DNA of 33,057 bases from SSEF01 sp964398485 (GTDB lineage Bacteria > Patescibacteriota > Minisyncoccia > Moranbacterales > UBA1568). A model generated the notes under the pieces. That model made no database searches. It worked only from the letters and a program-made list of their open reading frames with translations, and was not told the origin of the DNA. Location of the stretch: the NCBI GenBank assembly GCA_964398485.1, contig CAYNMD010000006.1:1-33057 (forward strand). Direction: 5' to 3'. Both the position numbers and the translations under genes were made by a program. This document shows, piece by piece, positions 1-7,835 of the stretch (its first letter is position 1; each line of letters starts with the position of its first letter).

Positions 1-54
1 TCGCCGAGAAGACATGTACCTCAAGAAAAGGAATAAACTCATCTAGTCAACAAG

Positions 55-1263
55 CTAGGGTAGTGACTGGAACAGAGCTCTAATACGATCGTAATTATCA
101 CCACGTAGAAGAAGAATATACCCTGCCTCCTTTGTTTCCGTCGGTGCATACAAAAGACCCTCCTCAGTATTCTCAAGTACCTTGTGCGTCACAGATGCCG
201 AACTATTGGTCTGATAAAGTTCCAAAAGCCGCTTCATTTCCCAGGTCTCAAAATTGATCAGAACATTGTTTCCGAGACTATCCATGAGTGCATTGATTTT
301 TCCGAAGTCAGCAAGCGTACCGGCCGAAAGCGCTTTGGCTTTAATAGCATCAATGACGGTCTGTTGCCTTTTGGCTCGATCAAAGTCACTCGAAGTATAA
401 CGGGCACGAGCATAACAGAGTGCCTTCTCACCATCAAGCTGGTTTTCTCCAGCGGGCAATTTGAAATTCCCACCGCACTCCAGTGTCTCTGGATTTATTT
501 TGGCATAGCAGAGAGGATACCGCTTTGGATTAGCGTAATAAGTGCCATTTTTGCGCTGCACCCGCTTTACTTCATAATTTCCGGAGGGAATCGTGTACTT
601 GATACCATCACAGCGTTGTTCGAGTCCAAGAAACTGAACGCTCTCTTCAAACGGCGCTTCTAGATTCACTGTGATACCCCCCAAGGCATTAACAAGATCC
701 GTAAAACCTTTGAAGTTAATAACTACTCCGTAAGGAATATCAATACCAGCAATTTCACCTACAATTTTACGCATATCCTTGAGCCCCTCCCCGCGACCAC
801 GTTCTTCCCCAAGAGCATAGACGGCATTGATCTTGCGCTTTTCTGATCTATTTGGAACCGTGACATAGAGATCTCGTGGGATAGAAACCATGGATGCCTT
901 GGTGGTATCCTGGGGATTCTTTTCATCTTTAGGATGAAGAGAAACAACAATAATAGTATCAGCCAACAACCCTCCCCCAGCCACTCCTTCTCCGCGCATC
1001 CCTAAGAGAAGTATGTTGATGCGTCCATTTTCCTCACCATGAAGTTGGTCTTTCGCTCCCGGAAGTGATTTGGCAATATTCTTGAAGAGACCATCTTCAC
1101 TCAAAGAAATTTTATTGAATACAAAGCCAGCTTTAACCGCAAAAGCCCCAGCAGCAATAAGAGCGAGCACGCCAAAAAAGGCGAGGATTCGCCAAAAACG
1201 CTTGCGGTTTGGATGAGTATCAGCATGGTTATTTCCTAAGGGAGGAGTAGATAAAGATGGCAT
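55..1263 (-). CDS. LCP (LytR-CpsA-Psr) family glycan-wall ligase
   Basis: A 402-residue protein with a short polar N-terminus, one membrane segment at about residues 24-46, and an extracellular LCP domain. Family landmarks are visible: ILLLGMRG near 84-91, ADTI at 101-104, SIPRDLYV at 127-134 with the conserved Arg-Asp pair, and a C-terminal block of the form LDGEKALCYARAR followed by SSDFDRAKRQQ. LCP enzymes transfer polyprenyl-linked polymers to peptidoglycan or other acceptors outside the membrane. It is the last gene of a minus-strand block with two GT4 enzymes and an O-antigen-ligase-type protein, which fits the final attachment step. A 21-base gap separates it from the upstream GT4. The family call is secure; the polymer attached is unknown. 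Confidence 0.93.
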   Translation of the reverse strand: MPSLSTPPLGNNHADTHPNRKRFWRILAFFGVLALIAAGAFAVKAGFVFNKISLSEDGLFKNIAKSLPGAKDQLHGEENGRINILLLGMRGEGVAGGGLLADTIIVVSLHPKDEKNPQDTTKASMVSIPRDLYVTVPNRSEKRKINAVYALGEERGRGEGLKDMRKIVGEIAGIDIPYGVVINFKGFTDLVNALGGITVNLEAPFEESVQFLGLEQRCDGIKYTIPSGNYEVKRVQRKNGTYYANPKRYPLCYAKINPETLECGGNFKLPAGENQLDGEKALCYARARYTSSDFDRAKRQQTVIDAIKAKALSAGTLADFGKINALMDSLGNNVLINFETWEMKRLLELYQTNSSASVTHKVLENTEEGLLYAPTETKEAGYILLLRGDNYDRIRALFQSLP

Positions 1264-1284
1264 GTTGATAGAATAACAGTAAAT

Positions 1285-2445
1285 TTAATGCTTGACTCCT
1301 GAGAGCGATTGGTATGCCTCACTCAAAAGCAAAGCACTCTTTTCCCAGTTATACAAAGCAAGACGACTCCGTCCAGCTTCTACCAGACGATTCTTCCGAG
1401 CTTCGTCAATAAGCAAACTATACAAGACTTCTTTGCCATGAGCAAGATTCCCTGGGTCTATGTAAGCTATCGCCAGAGCGCCTACTTCTCGAAAAGGAGG
1501 GATATCTGAGGCAAGAACTGGCACCCCCGTAGCAAAGGCTTCCAGAAGAGGAATACCAAACCCTTCGTAGAGAGACGGGAAAGCCAAGATCTCTGCGCCG
1601 GCAACTATCGCTCGCAACTCATCAATATCAACATAGCCCGTAAAAATAATCCCCGACTGGTCACGAGAGTCAATACGTTCATCAACATGATGACCCATAG
1701 GATTGCCTGTCAGTACAAGGCCTACTTCCTGCAAACTGGCAGGTCGCTCCTTCCAAAGTTGAATCAGATAGGGAATGTTTTTTCGTGGTTGCATGGTTCC
1801 AGCAGCAACAATGTAACGTTTGGGGAGATTATATTTCTTCTGGACTTCCAATTTGATAGTCTCGTCATTTTCCGAACGAAGCCATTCCTCCCCAACTGCA
1901 TTAGGAACCACTTTTATTTTTCCTCTCATGGCCGGATAATATTCCTCTATCTCCGTTCGAGTGAAATCAGAAGGGACTATCAAAAGATCGGAACGCTTCA
2001 GTGAGCGAGGAATCAGCAGATGGAGAAAGAAGCGATCCTTTGGAGCAATCCATTCTGGATGAGCCGCAAAAGATATATCATGCACATGGGTCACTAATTT
2101 TGTCTTCCGAGGAAGCCACAACGGCGCAATATACTGAGTATGGTAGATATCGACCGGCCGCCTCTGAAGCTCTCGTGGCAGTGAGTAGCCGTTCCAGATA
2201 AATCGATTCGAACTCCCAGAAAGCGATACGATCTCCACATCATCACGCTCGGTACAATCGAGAAGTTCTTTCAGTCTTTGCAAAGATTCCTCATCAACAA
2301 CATGTGTGTAGAGACGATATAAAAATCCTGCCTCAGGAGAAGCAAGCAGAGCTCTCGTGAGGTAACGAAACACCATCGAGTCACCTGTGCGCTCTTCGGT
2401 AACTAACCGCACATCAATACCAACTATTACTTTTTCAGGCATCAT
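1285..2445 (-). CDS. GT4-family glycosyltransferase
   Basis: A 386-residue GT-B fold enzyme of the GT4 (Glycos_transf_1) type, expected to act at the cytoplasmic membrane face and add a sugar from a nucleotide donor. The C-terminal donor domain has GTMQPRKNIPYLIQLW for the first strand-helix and the EGFGIPLLEA motif with the E-x7-E pair at Glu294 and Glu302, followed by ATGVPVLASD. The N-terminal acceptor domain has YHTQYIAPLWLP and HVHDISF, as in mannosyltransferase-like GT4 proteins. The start codon overlaps the stop of the upstream O-antigen-ligase gene, so translation is probably coupled; a second in-frame ATG follows immediately (2442). The sugar added cannot be read from the sequence. 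Confidence 0.93.
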   Translation of the reverse strand: MMPEKVIVGIDVRLVTEERTGDSMVFRYLTRALLASPEAGFLYRLYTHVVDEESLQRLKELLDCTERDDVEIVSLSGSSNRFIWNGYSLPRELQRRPVDIYHTQYIAPLWLPRKTKLVTHVHDISFAAHPEWIAPKDRFFLHLLIPRSLKRSDLLIVPSDFTRTEIEEYYPAMRGKIKVVPNAVGEEWLRSENDETIKLEVQKKYNLPKRYIVAAGTMQPRKNIPYLIQLWKERPASLQEVGLVLTGNPMGHHVDERIDSRDQSGIIFTGYVDIDELRAIVAGAEILAFPSLYEGFGIPLLEAFATGVPVLASDIPPFREVGALAIAYIDPGNLAHGKEVLYSLLIDEARKNRLVEAGRSRLALYNWEKSALLLSEAYQSLSGVKH

Positions 2446-4043
2446 AACTTTTCAGTGACAACTGATTGAGGACGATTCGTGATAGAGAAAAGCGCGAGAT
2501 ACACCCATACAAATCCGAGAAGGAGTCCGGCATTAAACAGGTTAAACACGAAAAAACCAATCAGTGCCCCCCCTGAGGCTAAACCAAAAAGCCAGAGGTC
2601 ATCACTTTGCCACCACTTTTTGAGCTGTACCAAAAGTAAAACCATGGTCGAGAAAAAGCCCACAAGGGCGATCACTCCTCCACCAAGCCAAATTTCCAAC
2701 CAAAGATTGCTCGCATTGTAGCTCGCTCCTCGTTCATCAACTCCGAGTCGGGGACCGATATTCCCCCACCCAATTCCGAGGAGTGGATGCTCACGACCAG
2801 CTGCAAAACTTTTTGCATAAATTTCTGATCGTATCTCCACATTTGGATCTGGACGTTTGATAGTCGTTACCCATTTCCCCTCATTTTCCTTGAGAGGTAT
2901 TTCTTCTAGATTGATGTGTGTACAACCATACAAAGCCGAGAGATCCTCTACACGTTCTATCGAGGAAGGGAGTGAATCAACGACTTCGTTGCAAGCTATC
3001 GTAATCGTTTGTTCGTGTGAGGCGGTGCTTATCGCTCGATCAAATAGCGGGAAACGAGTCAGTGGGATACTTACTACCAAGAGGAGCGCCACACCAAACG
3101 CTACTGATAGTATTTGCATCAACAGAAAAGAAACTCGGTAACGCCACGGCTGCTGGCAATGAATCAAGAAAATCGCTGTGCCAACAAAAATTGTAACACC
3201 TGCACCAAGCCAGGCGCTACGACTAACAGTAAGTACGAGCAGTAAAAAGAGAAAAGTGCACCAAAGGGAGGGGCCAATGAGTTGCTGAAGAAAAAAACCC
3301 TTCTGAGAAACAAGATGCTTCATAAGCCAGGCAAGACCAATACTCAAAAGGAAAATAATAAAGAATCCGAGCCAATCAGGTTCGGGGAGTGTGCCATTGG
3401 GCCGCCCTGGCATTACTGCCCAAGATGAATATCCTTGCAAAAACAAAATATTCTGGAGCAGTCCCCAGAGAAGTACTCCCGTGGCTGGCACAGCGAAAAA
3501 AGGCAGGGCCTGCATCACTGCTTCCTTGGTGACAAGAAAAATACGTGAGAGAAAATAGAGATATACAAACGAAGCCACAATAAGTGACTGTTTCAGAGCT
3601 CCTTCACCATGGACTATGCCAGATAAAATCACCCCGAAAAGAAAAATACTCAAGCTTATATCTATTTTGTTCAACGAAAATACCGGCCATGTAAGACGTC
3701 CCGAGACAAATCTGACCGCCAAAGCGAGTCCCAAGAAAAGCGCTACCCACTGGTATGGTCTCAAGGTTACTCCCCACTCAACTGGAGTAACGCCAGTGAT
3801 TTCGAGTGGTAAAAGCGAAACAAAAAGAAGAAAGGCGAGATTGGGCCGCCAGAGAGAAAATAAAAAGAGTATGAGCGAATAAAAAACCCAGTACTCAACC
3901 GTGAAGGGAAGCACTCTGCTGTAGTCAAGTGCGGCCAAAATACCACCAAACAACGTATAAATAAAAAGAAAAAGAAAACGTAATGAAAACCAAAAATGAT
4001 TTTTCATTGACCAATCAAAGATATGAGAAAAGGCTGAGGACAT
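2442..4043 (-). CDS. O-antigen ligase / Wzy-type polymerase family membrane protein
   Basis: A multi-pass membrane protein of about 533 residues with roughly a dozen hydrophobic segments. The Wzy_C signature is seen in TVSRSAWLGAG and, after a large extracellular loop, EHPLLGIGWGNIGPRLG, the usual position of the catalytic loop in O-antigen ligases (WaaL) and polymerases (Wzy). These proteins move or polymerise lipid-linked glycans on the outer membrane face. The frame is open upstream to an ATG at 4151, but that would overlap the upstream GT4 gene by about 100 bases. The ATG at 4043, four bases after that gene's stop, is preferred; ATG 4007 is another option. Ligase and polymerase cannot be told apart here. 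Confidence 0.88.
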   Translation of the reverse strand: MSSAFSHIFDWSMKNHFWFSLRFLFLFIYTLFGGILAALDYSRVLPFTVEYWVFYSLILFLFSLWRPNLAFLLFVSLLPLEITGVTPVEWGVTLRPYQWVALFLGLALAVRFVSGRLTWPVFSLNKIDISLSIFLFGVILSGIVHGEGALKQSLIVASFVYLYFLSRIFLVTKEAVMQALPFFAVPATGVLLWGLLQNILFLQGYSSWAVMPGRPNGTLPEPDWLGFFIIFLLSIGLAWLMKHLVSQKGFFLQQLIGPSLWCTFLFLLLVLTVSRSAWLGAGVTIFVGTAIFLIHCQQPWRYRVSFLLMQILSVAFGVALLLVVSIPLTRFPLFDRAISTASHEQTITIACNEVVDSLPSSIERVEDLSALYGCTHINLEEIPLKENEGKWVTTIKRPDPNVEIRSEIYAKSFAAGREHPLLGIGWGNIGPRLGVDERGASYNASNLWLEIWLGGGVIALVGFFSTMVLLLVQLKKWWQSDDLWLFGLASGGALIGFFVFNLFNAGLLLGFVWVYLALFSITNRPQSVVTEKL

Positions 4044-4047
4044 GATG

Positions 4048-5217
4048 CTATTGTAGCAAAAAATGCCAGACCTTCTCAGTAAACTCTTTCCAAGAATAAA
4101 TCTGCGACCGTTGATAGGCCTTCTGAGAAAGCTCACGGCATTTTTCTTCATTTCCTAAAAGTGTCTCAAGAGCATGAGCAATATTATCAGTAAGATGTTG
4201 ATCGGTTGCCACTACCAAAGCTGAAGTAGGATGGGCGAGTTCAGCAAGTGCTCCTGCTGAAGTAGTAATCACCGGAACTTTTGAGGCAAAAGCCTCCAAA
4301 ACTGGCAAACCAAATCCCTCATACTGCGAAGGAAAAAGAAAAAGTTTCGCTCCCTGATAGAGAAAAGGGAGATCATCCTGAGGCACAACTCCCAAAAGTC
4401 GTACTTTCTGTGACAACCCTAGCTCTTCCAGGAGTTTATTGACCGGTGTAGCAAGAGGATTCGTCTCGGCATATACCTTGCCTGAAATTACGAGAGGTGG
4501 GAGATCTCCTTTGCGAGCCAGTGCCATGGCATAGCCGCGCAAAACTGCCTCCGTATTTTTGCGTACTTCCAGCCCCCCACCATGATAGAGATAACCTGGG
4601 TCCAGTTGGTAGCGTTTCAAATTTTTTCTGATCGTCTCATCAGTAAACGATTCAAAAAATTGTGCATTCACTCCAAGCGGTACCACTTGGATGTTTTGAG
4701 GAGAAATACTAAGTTCACGAATAATATCTTGTTTGCTAGTCTCTGAAGGCGTAATAAGAGCTGCTGCTTTCTGCATACCGAGCACTATTGCTCGGTAATG
4801 CCAATAATGACTCCACTTCTTCAAATACCCCGGAAAGAGTTTGGGGATAATATCGTGCACCAGCATGACATGACGAATACCTTTCGATGAGAAAACTGTA
4901 GCTGACTGATAGAGACTAAAGAAAACCTCACAACCATCCTTAGTTGCCTCGTTCGCTAATTGTTTTTCCCACAGCCATTGTCTTATCACATCATTACGCC
5001 TATACCATGGCAAAAAAACCTTTACAATGAAATTTTTTGGAAGCTCAAAATCAAGCACGGGCGCTTCCTGGCAGTACAAATACACCACCCTCTCTGGAGA
5101 ATTCAAAATATCCTCTTTTACTGACAAAGAAGCCAACTCTCTCAAAAAGTTGGTCGTGACTTGTCCAATTCCTGTCATGGGTTTCTCGAGGAAACTCGCA
5201 TTGATACCGATTCGCAT
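4048..5217 (-). CDS. GT4-family glycosyltransferase
   Basis: A 389-residue GT-B enzyme of the GT4 family. The N-terminus MRIGINASFLEKPMTGIGQ resembles the start of mannosyl- and rhamnosyl-transferases of the WbaZ/MtfB kind. The middle contains HVMLVHDIIPKLFPGY and the C-terminal half holds GGLEVRKNTEAVLRGY and the E-x7-E motif in EGFGLPVLEA (Glu300, Glu308). It has no signal peptide and should work at the cytoplasmic side. It starts nine bases after the stop of the HD hydrolase gene and ends four bases before the likely O-antigen-ligase start, so all belong to one transcription unit. Donor and acceptor are unknown. Confidence 0.93.
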   Translation of the reverse strand: MRIGINASFLEKPMTGIGQVTTNFLRELASLSVKEDILNSPERVVYLYCQEAPVLDFELPKNFIVKVFLPWYRRNDVIRQWLWEKQLANEATKDGCEVFFSLYQSATVFSSKGIRHVMLVHDIIPKLFPGYLKKWSHYWHYRAIVLGMQKAAALITPSETSKQDIIRELSISPQNIQVVPLGVNAQFFESFTDETIRKNLKRYQLDPGYLYHGGGLEVRKNTEAVLRGYAMALARKGDLPPLVISGKVYAETNPLATPVNKLLEELGLSQKVRLLGVVPQDDLPFLYQGAKLFLFPSQYEGFGLPVLEAFASKVPVITTSAGALAELAHPTSALVVATDQHLTDNIAHALETLLGNEEKCRELSQKAYQRSQIYSWKEFTEKVWHFLLQ

Positions 5218-5226
5218 AGCGAAAGT

Positions 5227-5826
5227 CTAGTGCTTATCTTGCTCTAGTATAGACTCAATCTGCGTGGTAAGCGAGACAAGTTCATCCGTCAATGGATGCT
5301 TCAATTTACGCACCATGATTTCGCGAAAGGCTCGCATGAATCGGAGATAATTTTCGGGGGTGCTCCGATATTCTTTCCAAAAACCCTCTCGATACCGCGG
5401 ATACTCTGCGAGCATTGAACGCGTGTTGCAAATTTTGTCTGCTGTTGCTACCAAAAGAGCCTCTTCCGAATCATCTTCCAGCCGCTTGAGATAATCAATC
5501 TTCTTCAGTTTCACTCTTTCTGTATGAGAAAGCTCAGGATGTTCTTCATAGATCGCGTTATCTTCCGTTACTTCAGCAACAATTGATGCTGCCCTCTCGC
5601 CAAATTCCTGAGCGATCATACCACGGGTCACACCTGGTACATCTTCGAGCACATCATGGAGAAGGCCAGCAATAACGACATCTTCGTCATTTGTAAAATG
5701 AGCCAAAAGAAAACCAACCGCATAAGGATGAACGATATACGGAAGTTCACTCACCTTTCTTTTTTGATTGACATGCCACTCAGCACTACGCTCGATGGCT
5801 CGCCATACTCGATCACTAAGAAACAT
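5227..5826 (-). CDS. HD-domain hydrolase of the small alarmone hydrolase (MESH1/SpoT-HD) type
   Basis: A 199-residue single-domain protein with the arrangement of the (p)ppGpp hydrolase half of Rel/SpoT: His33 in YIVHPYAV, the HD pair His57-Asp58 followed by Glu61-Asp62 in LLHDVLED, and the later Asp130-Lys131...Asn134 in TADKICNTRS. There is no synthetase, TGS or ACT domain, and the length is close to small alarmone hydrolases. By family it would be a Mn-dependent phosphohydrolase in the cytoplasm that removes the 3' pyrophosphate from (p)ppGpp; other nucleotides remain possible. It is the first gene of the minus-strand glycan block. A weak promoter (TTAACT, 18 bases, TACATT) lies just upstream within the divergent gap. 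No SD is seen. Confidence 0.8.
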   Translation of the reverse strand: MFLSDRVWRAIERSAEWHVNQKRKVSELPYIVHPYAVGFLLAHFTNDEDVVIAGLLHDVLEDVPGVTRGMIAQEFGERAASIVAEVTEDNAIYEEHPELSHTERVKLKKIDYLKRLEDDSEEALLVATADKICNTRSMLAEYPRYREGFWKEYRSTPENYLRFMRAFREIMVRKLKHPLTDELVSLTTQIESILEQDKH

Positions 5827-6205
5827 ACTTCTATGTTAACAAATGTACCGCATAAAGCATGAAAAAGTTAATGGGCGCTCCGATCATACGCATGATGCAT
5901 CACGCAATACTCACGAGAGCGCCCGGTTGAGATGATTCTCAGCCTCTTTTTCGCACCTACGGTACAGTTAAGTGTAGAGGACTTTAGCCCTTAGGTCTCT
6001 TTCTATCTCACATAACTTCAGCTTTTATTGCCGAGCTACGAGGGATAAAGATAAGCACCAGACGGTCGGGGCGACGAAGTTGAACCCGCAGTGGGGTTGC
6101 CCGAGGATCCGACAAGGAAAGTATCCACCTTCCAAGCCTTTGTCTCAGACAGAACATCATTGCATATTAAGCAATAATTGTCAATAGACCGCTACGGAAA
6201 AATAA
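5827..6205. other. Divergent non-coding gap with several hairpins
   Basis: This 379-base region between divergent genes has no credible ORF. It holds a GGGCGCTC/GAGCGCCC stem (5873-5880 with 5917-5924) and a terminator-like hairpin just after it. A composite fold follows: GTCGG/CCGAC (6065-6069 with 6109-6113), GGC/GCC (6070-6072 with 6099-6101) and AACCC/GGGTT (6083-6087 with 6094-6098). A small ATTGC/GCAAT hairpin lies near 6160-6176. It looks like one or two short structured transcripts or a long regulatory leader. I do not recognise it as a tRNA, SRP RNA, tmRNA, RNase P RNA or known riboswitch. Confidence 0.5.
5925..5952 (+). terminator. Rho-independent terminator-like hairpin
   Basis: GGTTGAG (5925-5931) pairs with CTCAGCC (5938-5944) across a six-base loop, with one G-U pair, and is followed by TCTTTTTC. 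On the plus strand this is the form of an intrinsic terminator. No plus-strand gene precedes it, so if real it ends a short RNA that includes the GGGCGCTC hairpin, or it acts as an attenuator. Confidence 0.5.
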
Positions 6206-6234
6206 TTGTTTTTTTGGCTTAAAAAAGCTACTAT
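6206..6234 (+). promoter_or_regulatory. Sigma70-type promoter for the UDP-sugar dehydrogenase operon
   Basis: TTGTTT (6206-6211) and TACTAT (6229-6234) are separated by exactly 17 bases, close to the sigma70 consensus. Transcription would begin near 6241, giving a leader of about 22 bases before the ATG at 6263. No SD lies in that leader. The -35 region coincides with a TTG that would otherwise extend the coding frame, which argues for the downstream ATG. Confidence 0.6.
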
Positions 6235-6262
6235 GAGGGAGTACTCCTATTTAACTTTACCT

Positions 6263-7549
6263 ATGGAAAATATGTCACAACAGACCGTGGCAGTTATCGG
6301 GCTTGGGTACGTCGGTCTCCCCCTGGCTCTGCGCGCCAGTGAACGGGGCTACCAGGTGATCGGGCTCGACTCGAGCGAAAAAAGAATCGCCCTGCTGAAA
6401 GAGAAACAATCCCCTATTCCCGAAGAACGTCTCATCGAGCAGATGAAACAGTTCGAATTTACACCAACAACTGATCCGGCCACCCTCCAGGAAGCCGATA
6501 TTATTCTCATCTGTGTCCCCACCCCGGTTGATGAAATGTACTACCCCGATCTCACCCCCGTAAAAGAGGCAGCTACCATGGCGGCGAAACACCTCAAAAA
6601 AGGTGCTCTCGTGGTCCTCGAGTCAACTGTCAACCCTGGCGTCTCGGAAGAAGTGATCCAGCCCATCCTCGAAGCCCATGGACACGCCGTTGGGTCGGAT
6701 GTATACCTCGCTCACTGTCCAGAGCGCATCAACCCAGGTGACCCCAAATGGAACGTCTCCAATATCCCTCGAGTCGTCGGCGCCACCAACTCGACTGGCC
6801 TCGAGCGCTCTCTCGACTTTTACCGATCTATTGTCGATGGTGAGATTCGACCCATGAAATCTATCCGTGAAGCAGAGGCTGTAAAAATTGTGGAAAATTC
6901 TTTCCGCGATATCAACATTGCCTTTGTCAATGAACTGGCGCGATCGTTTGACGTCCTCGGTATCGATACCAAAGACGTCATTGAAGGTGCCGCTACCAAA
7001 CCCTTTGCCTTCATGCCCCATTTCCCTTCGTGCGGCGTCGGTGGACACTGCATCCCCGTCGATCCGTACTACCTCATCGAGCGGGCCAAGCAGTCTGGTT
7101 TTGACCATCGTTTCCTCAAAATTGCTCGCGAAATCAATAATCAGATGCCGCTCTACACTGTTGAACTCCTTCAGGATGCCTTGAACGAAGAAAAACGAGC
7201 GCTCAATGGCACTACGGTTGGCGTCCTCGGTCTTGCCTACAAAGCTAATATCGATGACCTTCGTGAATCCCCATCACTCCGCATTATCAAAGCCCTCCAG
7301 GACCACAAAGCTCGTGTGATTACTTATGATCCACACGTCATGAGTCATTCTACTGAAACGAGTCTCGAAGCCATGCTTGAAAAAGCTGATTGTCTCATCC
7401 TGGCTACAGATCACCGCGAGTTCAAGACCACCCTCACTCCCGACCTCCTCAAACGCTACGATATCCGTGTCATCATTGATGGCAAAAATTGTCTCGATAA
7501 GAATGCCTTCCAGAACGCCGGTCTCCTCTATAAAGGCATCGGCCGCTAG
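6263..7549 (+). CDS. UDP-N-acetylmannosamine/glucosamine 6-dehydrogenase-type nucleotide-sugar dehydrogenase
   Basis: A 428-residue member of the UDP-glucose/GDP-mannose dehydrogenase family. The Rossmann motif GLGYVGLPLA lies near residues 13-22. CVPTPVDEMYYPDL, ESTVNPGVSEE and HCPERINPGDP are typical of the WbpA/WecC/TviB branch, and the catalytic cysteine is Cys263 in GGHCIPVDPYYL. Lys208 and Asn212 (AVKIVENSF) match active-site positions. It oxidises C6 of a UDP-sugar to the uronic acid with two NAD+ and is cytosolic. The frame is open upstream to TTG 6206, but a promoter occupies that stretch, so ATG 6263 is chosen (ATG 6272 is possible). It leads the plus-strand glycan operon. The exact substrate (UDP-ManNAc or UDP-GlcNAc) is inferred from the subgroup only. 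Confidence 0.92.
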   Translation: MENMSQQTVAVIGLGYVGLPLALRASERGYQVIGLDSSEKRIALLKEKQSPIPEERLIEQMKQFEFTPTTDPATLQEADIILICVPTPVDEMYYPDLTPVKEAATMAAKHLKKGALVVLESTVNPGVSEEVIQPILEAHGHAVGSDVYLAHCPERINPGDPKWNVSNIPRVVGATNSTGLERSLDFYRSIVDGEIRPMKSIREAEAVKIVENSFRDINIAFVNELARSFDVLGIDTKDVIEGAATKPFAFMPHFPSCGVGGHCIPVDPYYLIERAKQSGFDHRFLKIAREINNQMPLYTVELLQDALNEEKRALNGTTVGVLGLAYKANIDDLRESPSLRIIKALQDHKARVITYDPHVMSHSTETSLEAMLEKADCLILATDHREFKTTLTPDLLKRYDIRVIIDGKNCLDKNAFQNAGLLYKGIGR

Positions 7550-7558
7550 TACATAACT

Positions 7559-7804
7559 ATGATCTTTGGTCTCTTGAAACTCATCGTGTGGATGGCCGGT
7601 GTTGGAGTGATCGCCTATTTTGCTTTGCCCTACTTCGGGTATCGAGTAAACTTAGATTATTGGGAAGAACGTAAGGCTGCTTGTGAAGAACGACTCCAAG
7701 CCTGCCAGCGCGATCTTATCAAAACTGGTATCGAGGGAGCGAAAGAGAAATGTGATTTCAAGTGTGTGGATACCAAATCATTAATTCAAAAGATTGAGAA
7801 ATAA
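7559..7804 (+). CDS. Small single-pass membrane protein with four cysteines
   Basis: An 81-residue protein of unknown family. A hydrophobic N-terminal segment (about residues 3-27, LLKLIVWMAGVGVIAYFAL) is followed by a charged tail. The tail holds two cysteine pairs, CEERLQAC and, after a polar linker, CDFKC. It begins nine bases after the dehydrogenase stop and is followed by the GT2 gene, so it is probably cotranscribed. The cysteines could form disulphides if the tail is outside, or bind metal if inside. There is no SD. It is accepted as a gene because of its spacing, coherent membrane topology and in-frame composition. Confidence 0.68.
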   Translation: MIFGLLKLIVWMAGVGVIAYFALPYFGYRVNLDYWEERKAACEERLQACQRDLIKTGIEGAKEKCDFKCVDTKSLIQKIEK

Positions 7805-7835
7805 TAATTTTGCTCCCTAACTCTCAAGCAGACTT

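Noticed and set aside
1..54. Left-edge sequence
   Set aside because: Too short; no gene end, terminator or RNA could be supported.
4044..4151. Upstream ATG for the O-antigen-ligase gene
   Set aside because: It would overlap the GT4 gene by about 100 bases and add a basic, non-membrane leader; ATG 4043 gives a four-base gap.
6110..6160. RNase P-like words (AAGGAAAGT and ACAGAAC)
   Set aside because: In RNase P RNA these motifs are about 250 or more bases apart with other conserved parts between; here they are about 35 bases apart and the rest is missing.
6206..6262. TTG start extending the UDP-sugar dehydrogenase by 19 residues
   Set aside because: The extension lacks family similarity and overlaps the -35/-10 promoter; ATG 6263 is a few residues before the Rossmann motif as expected.
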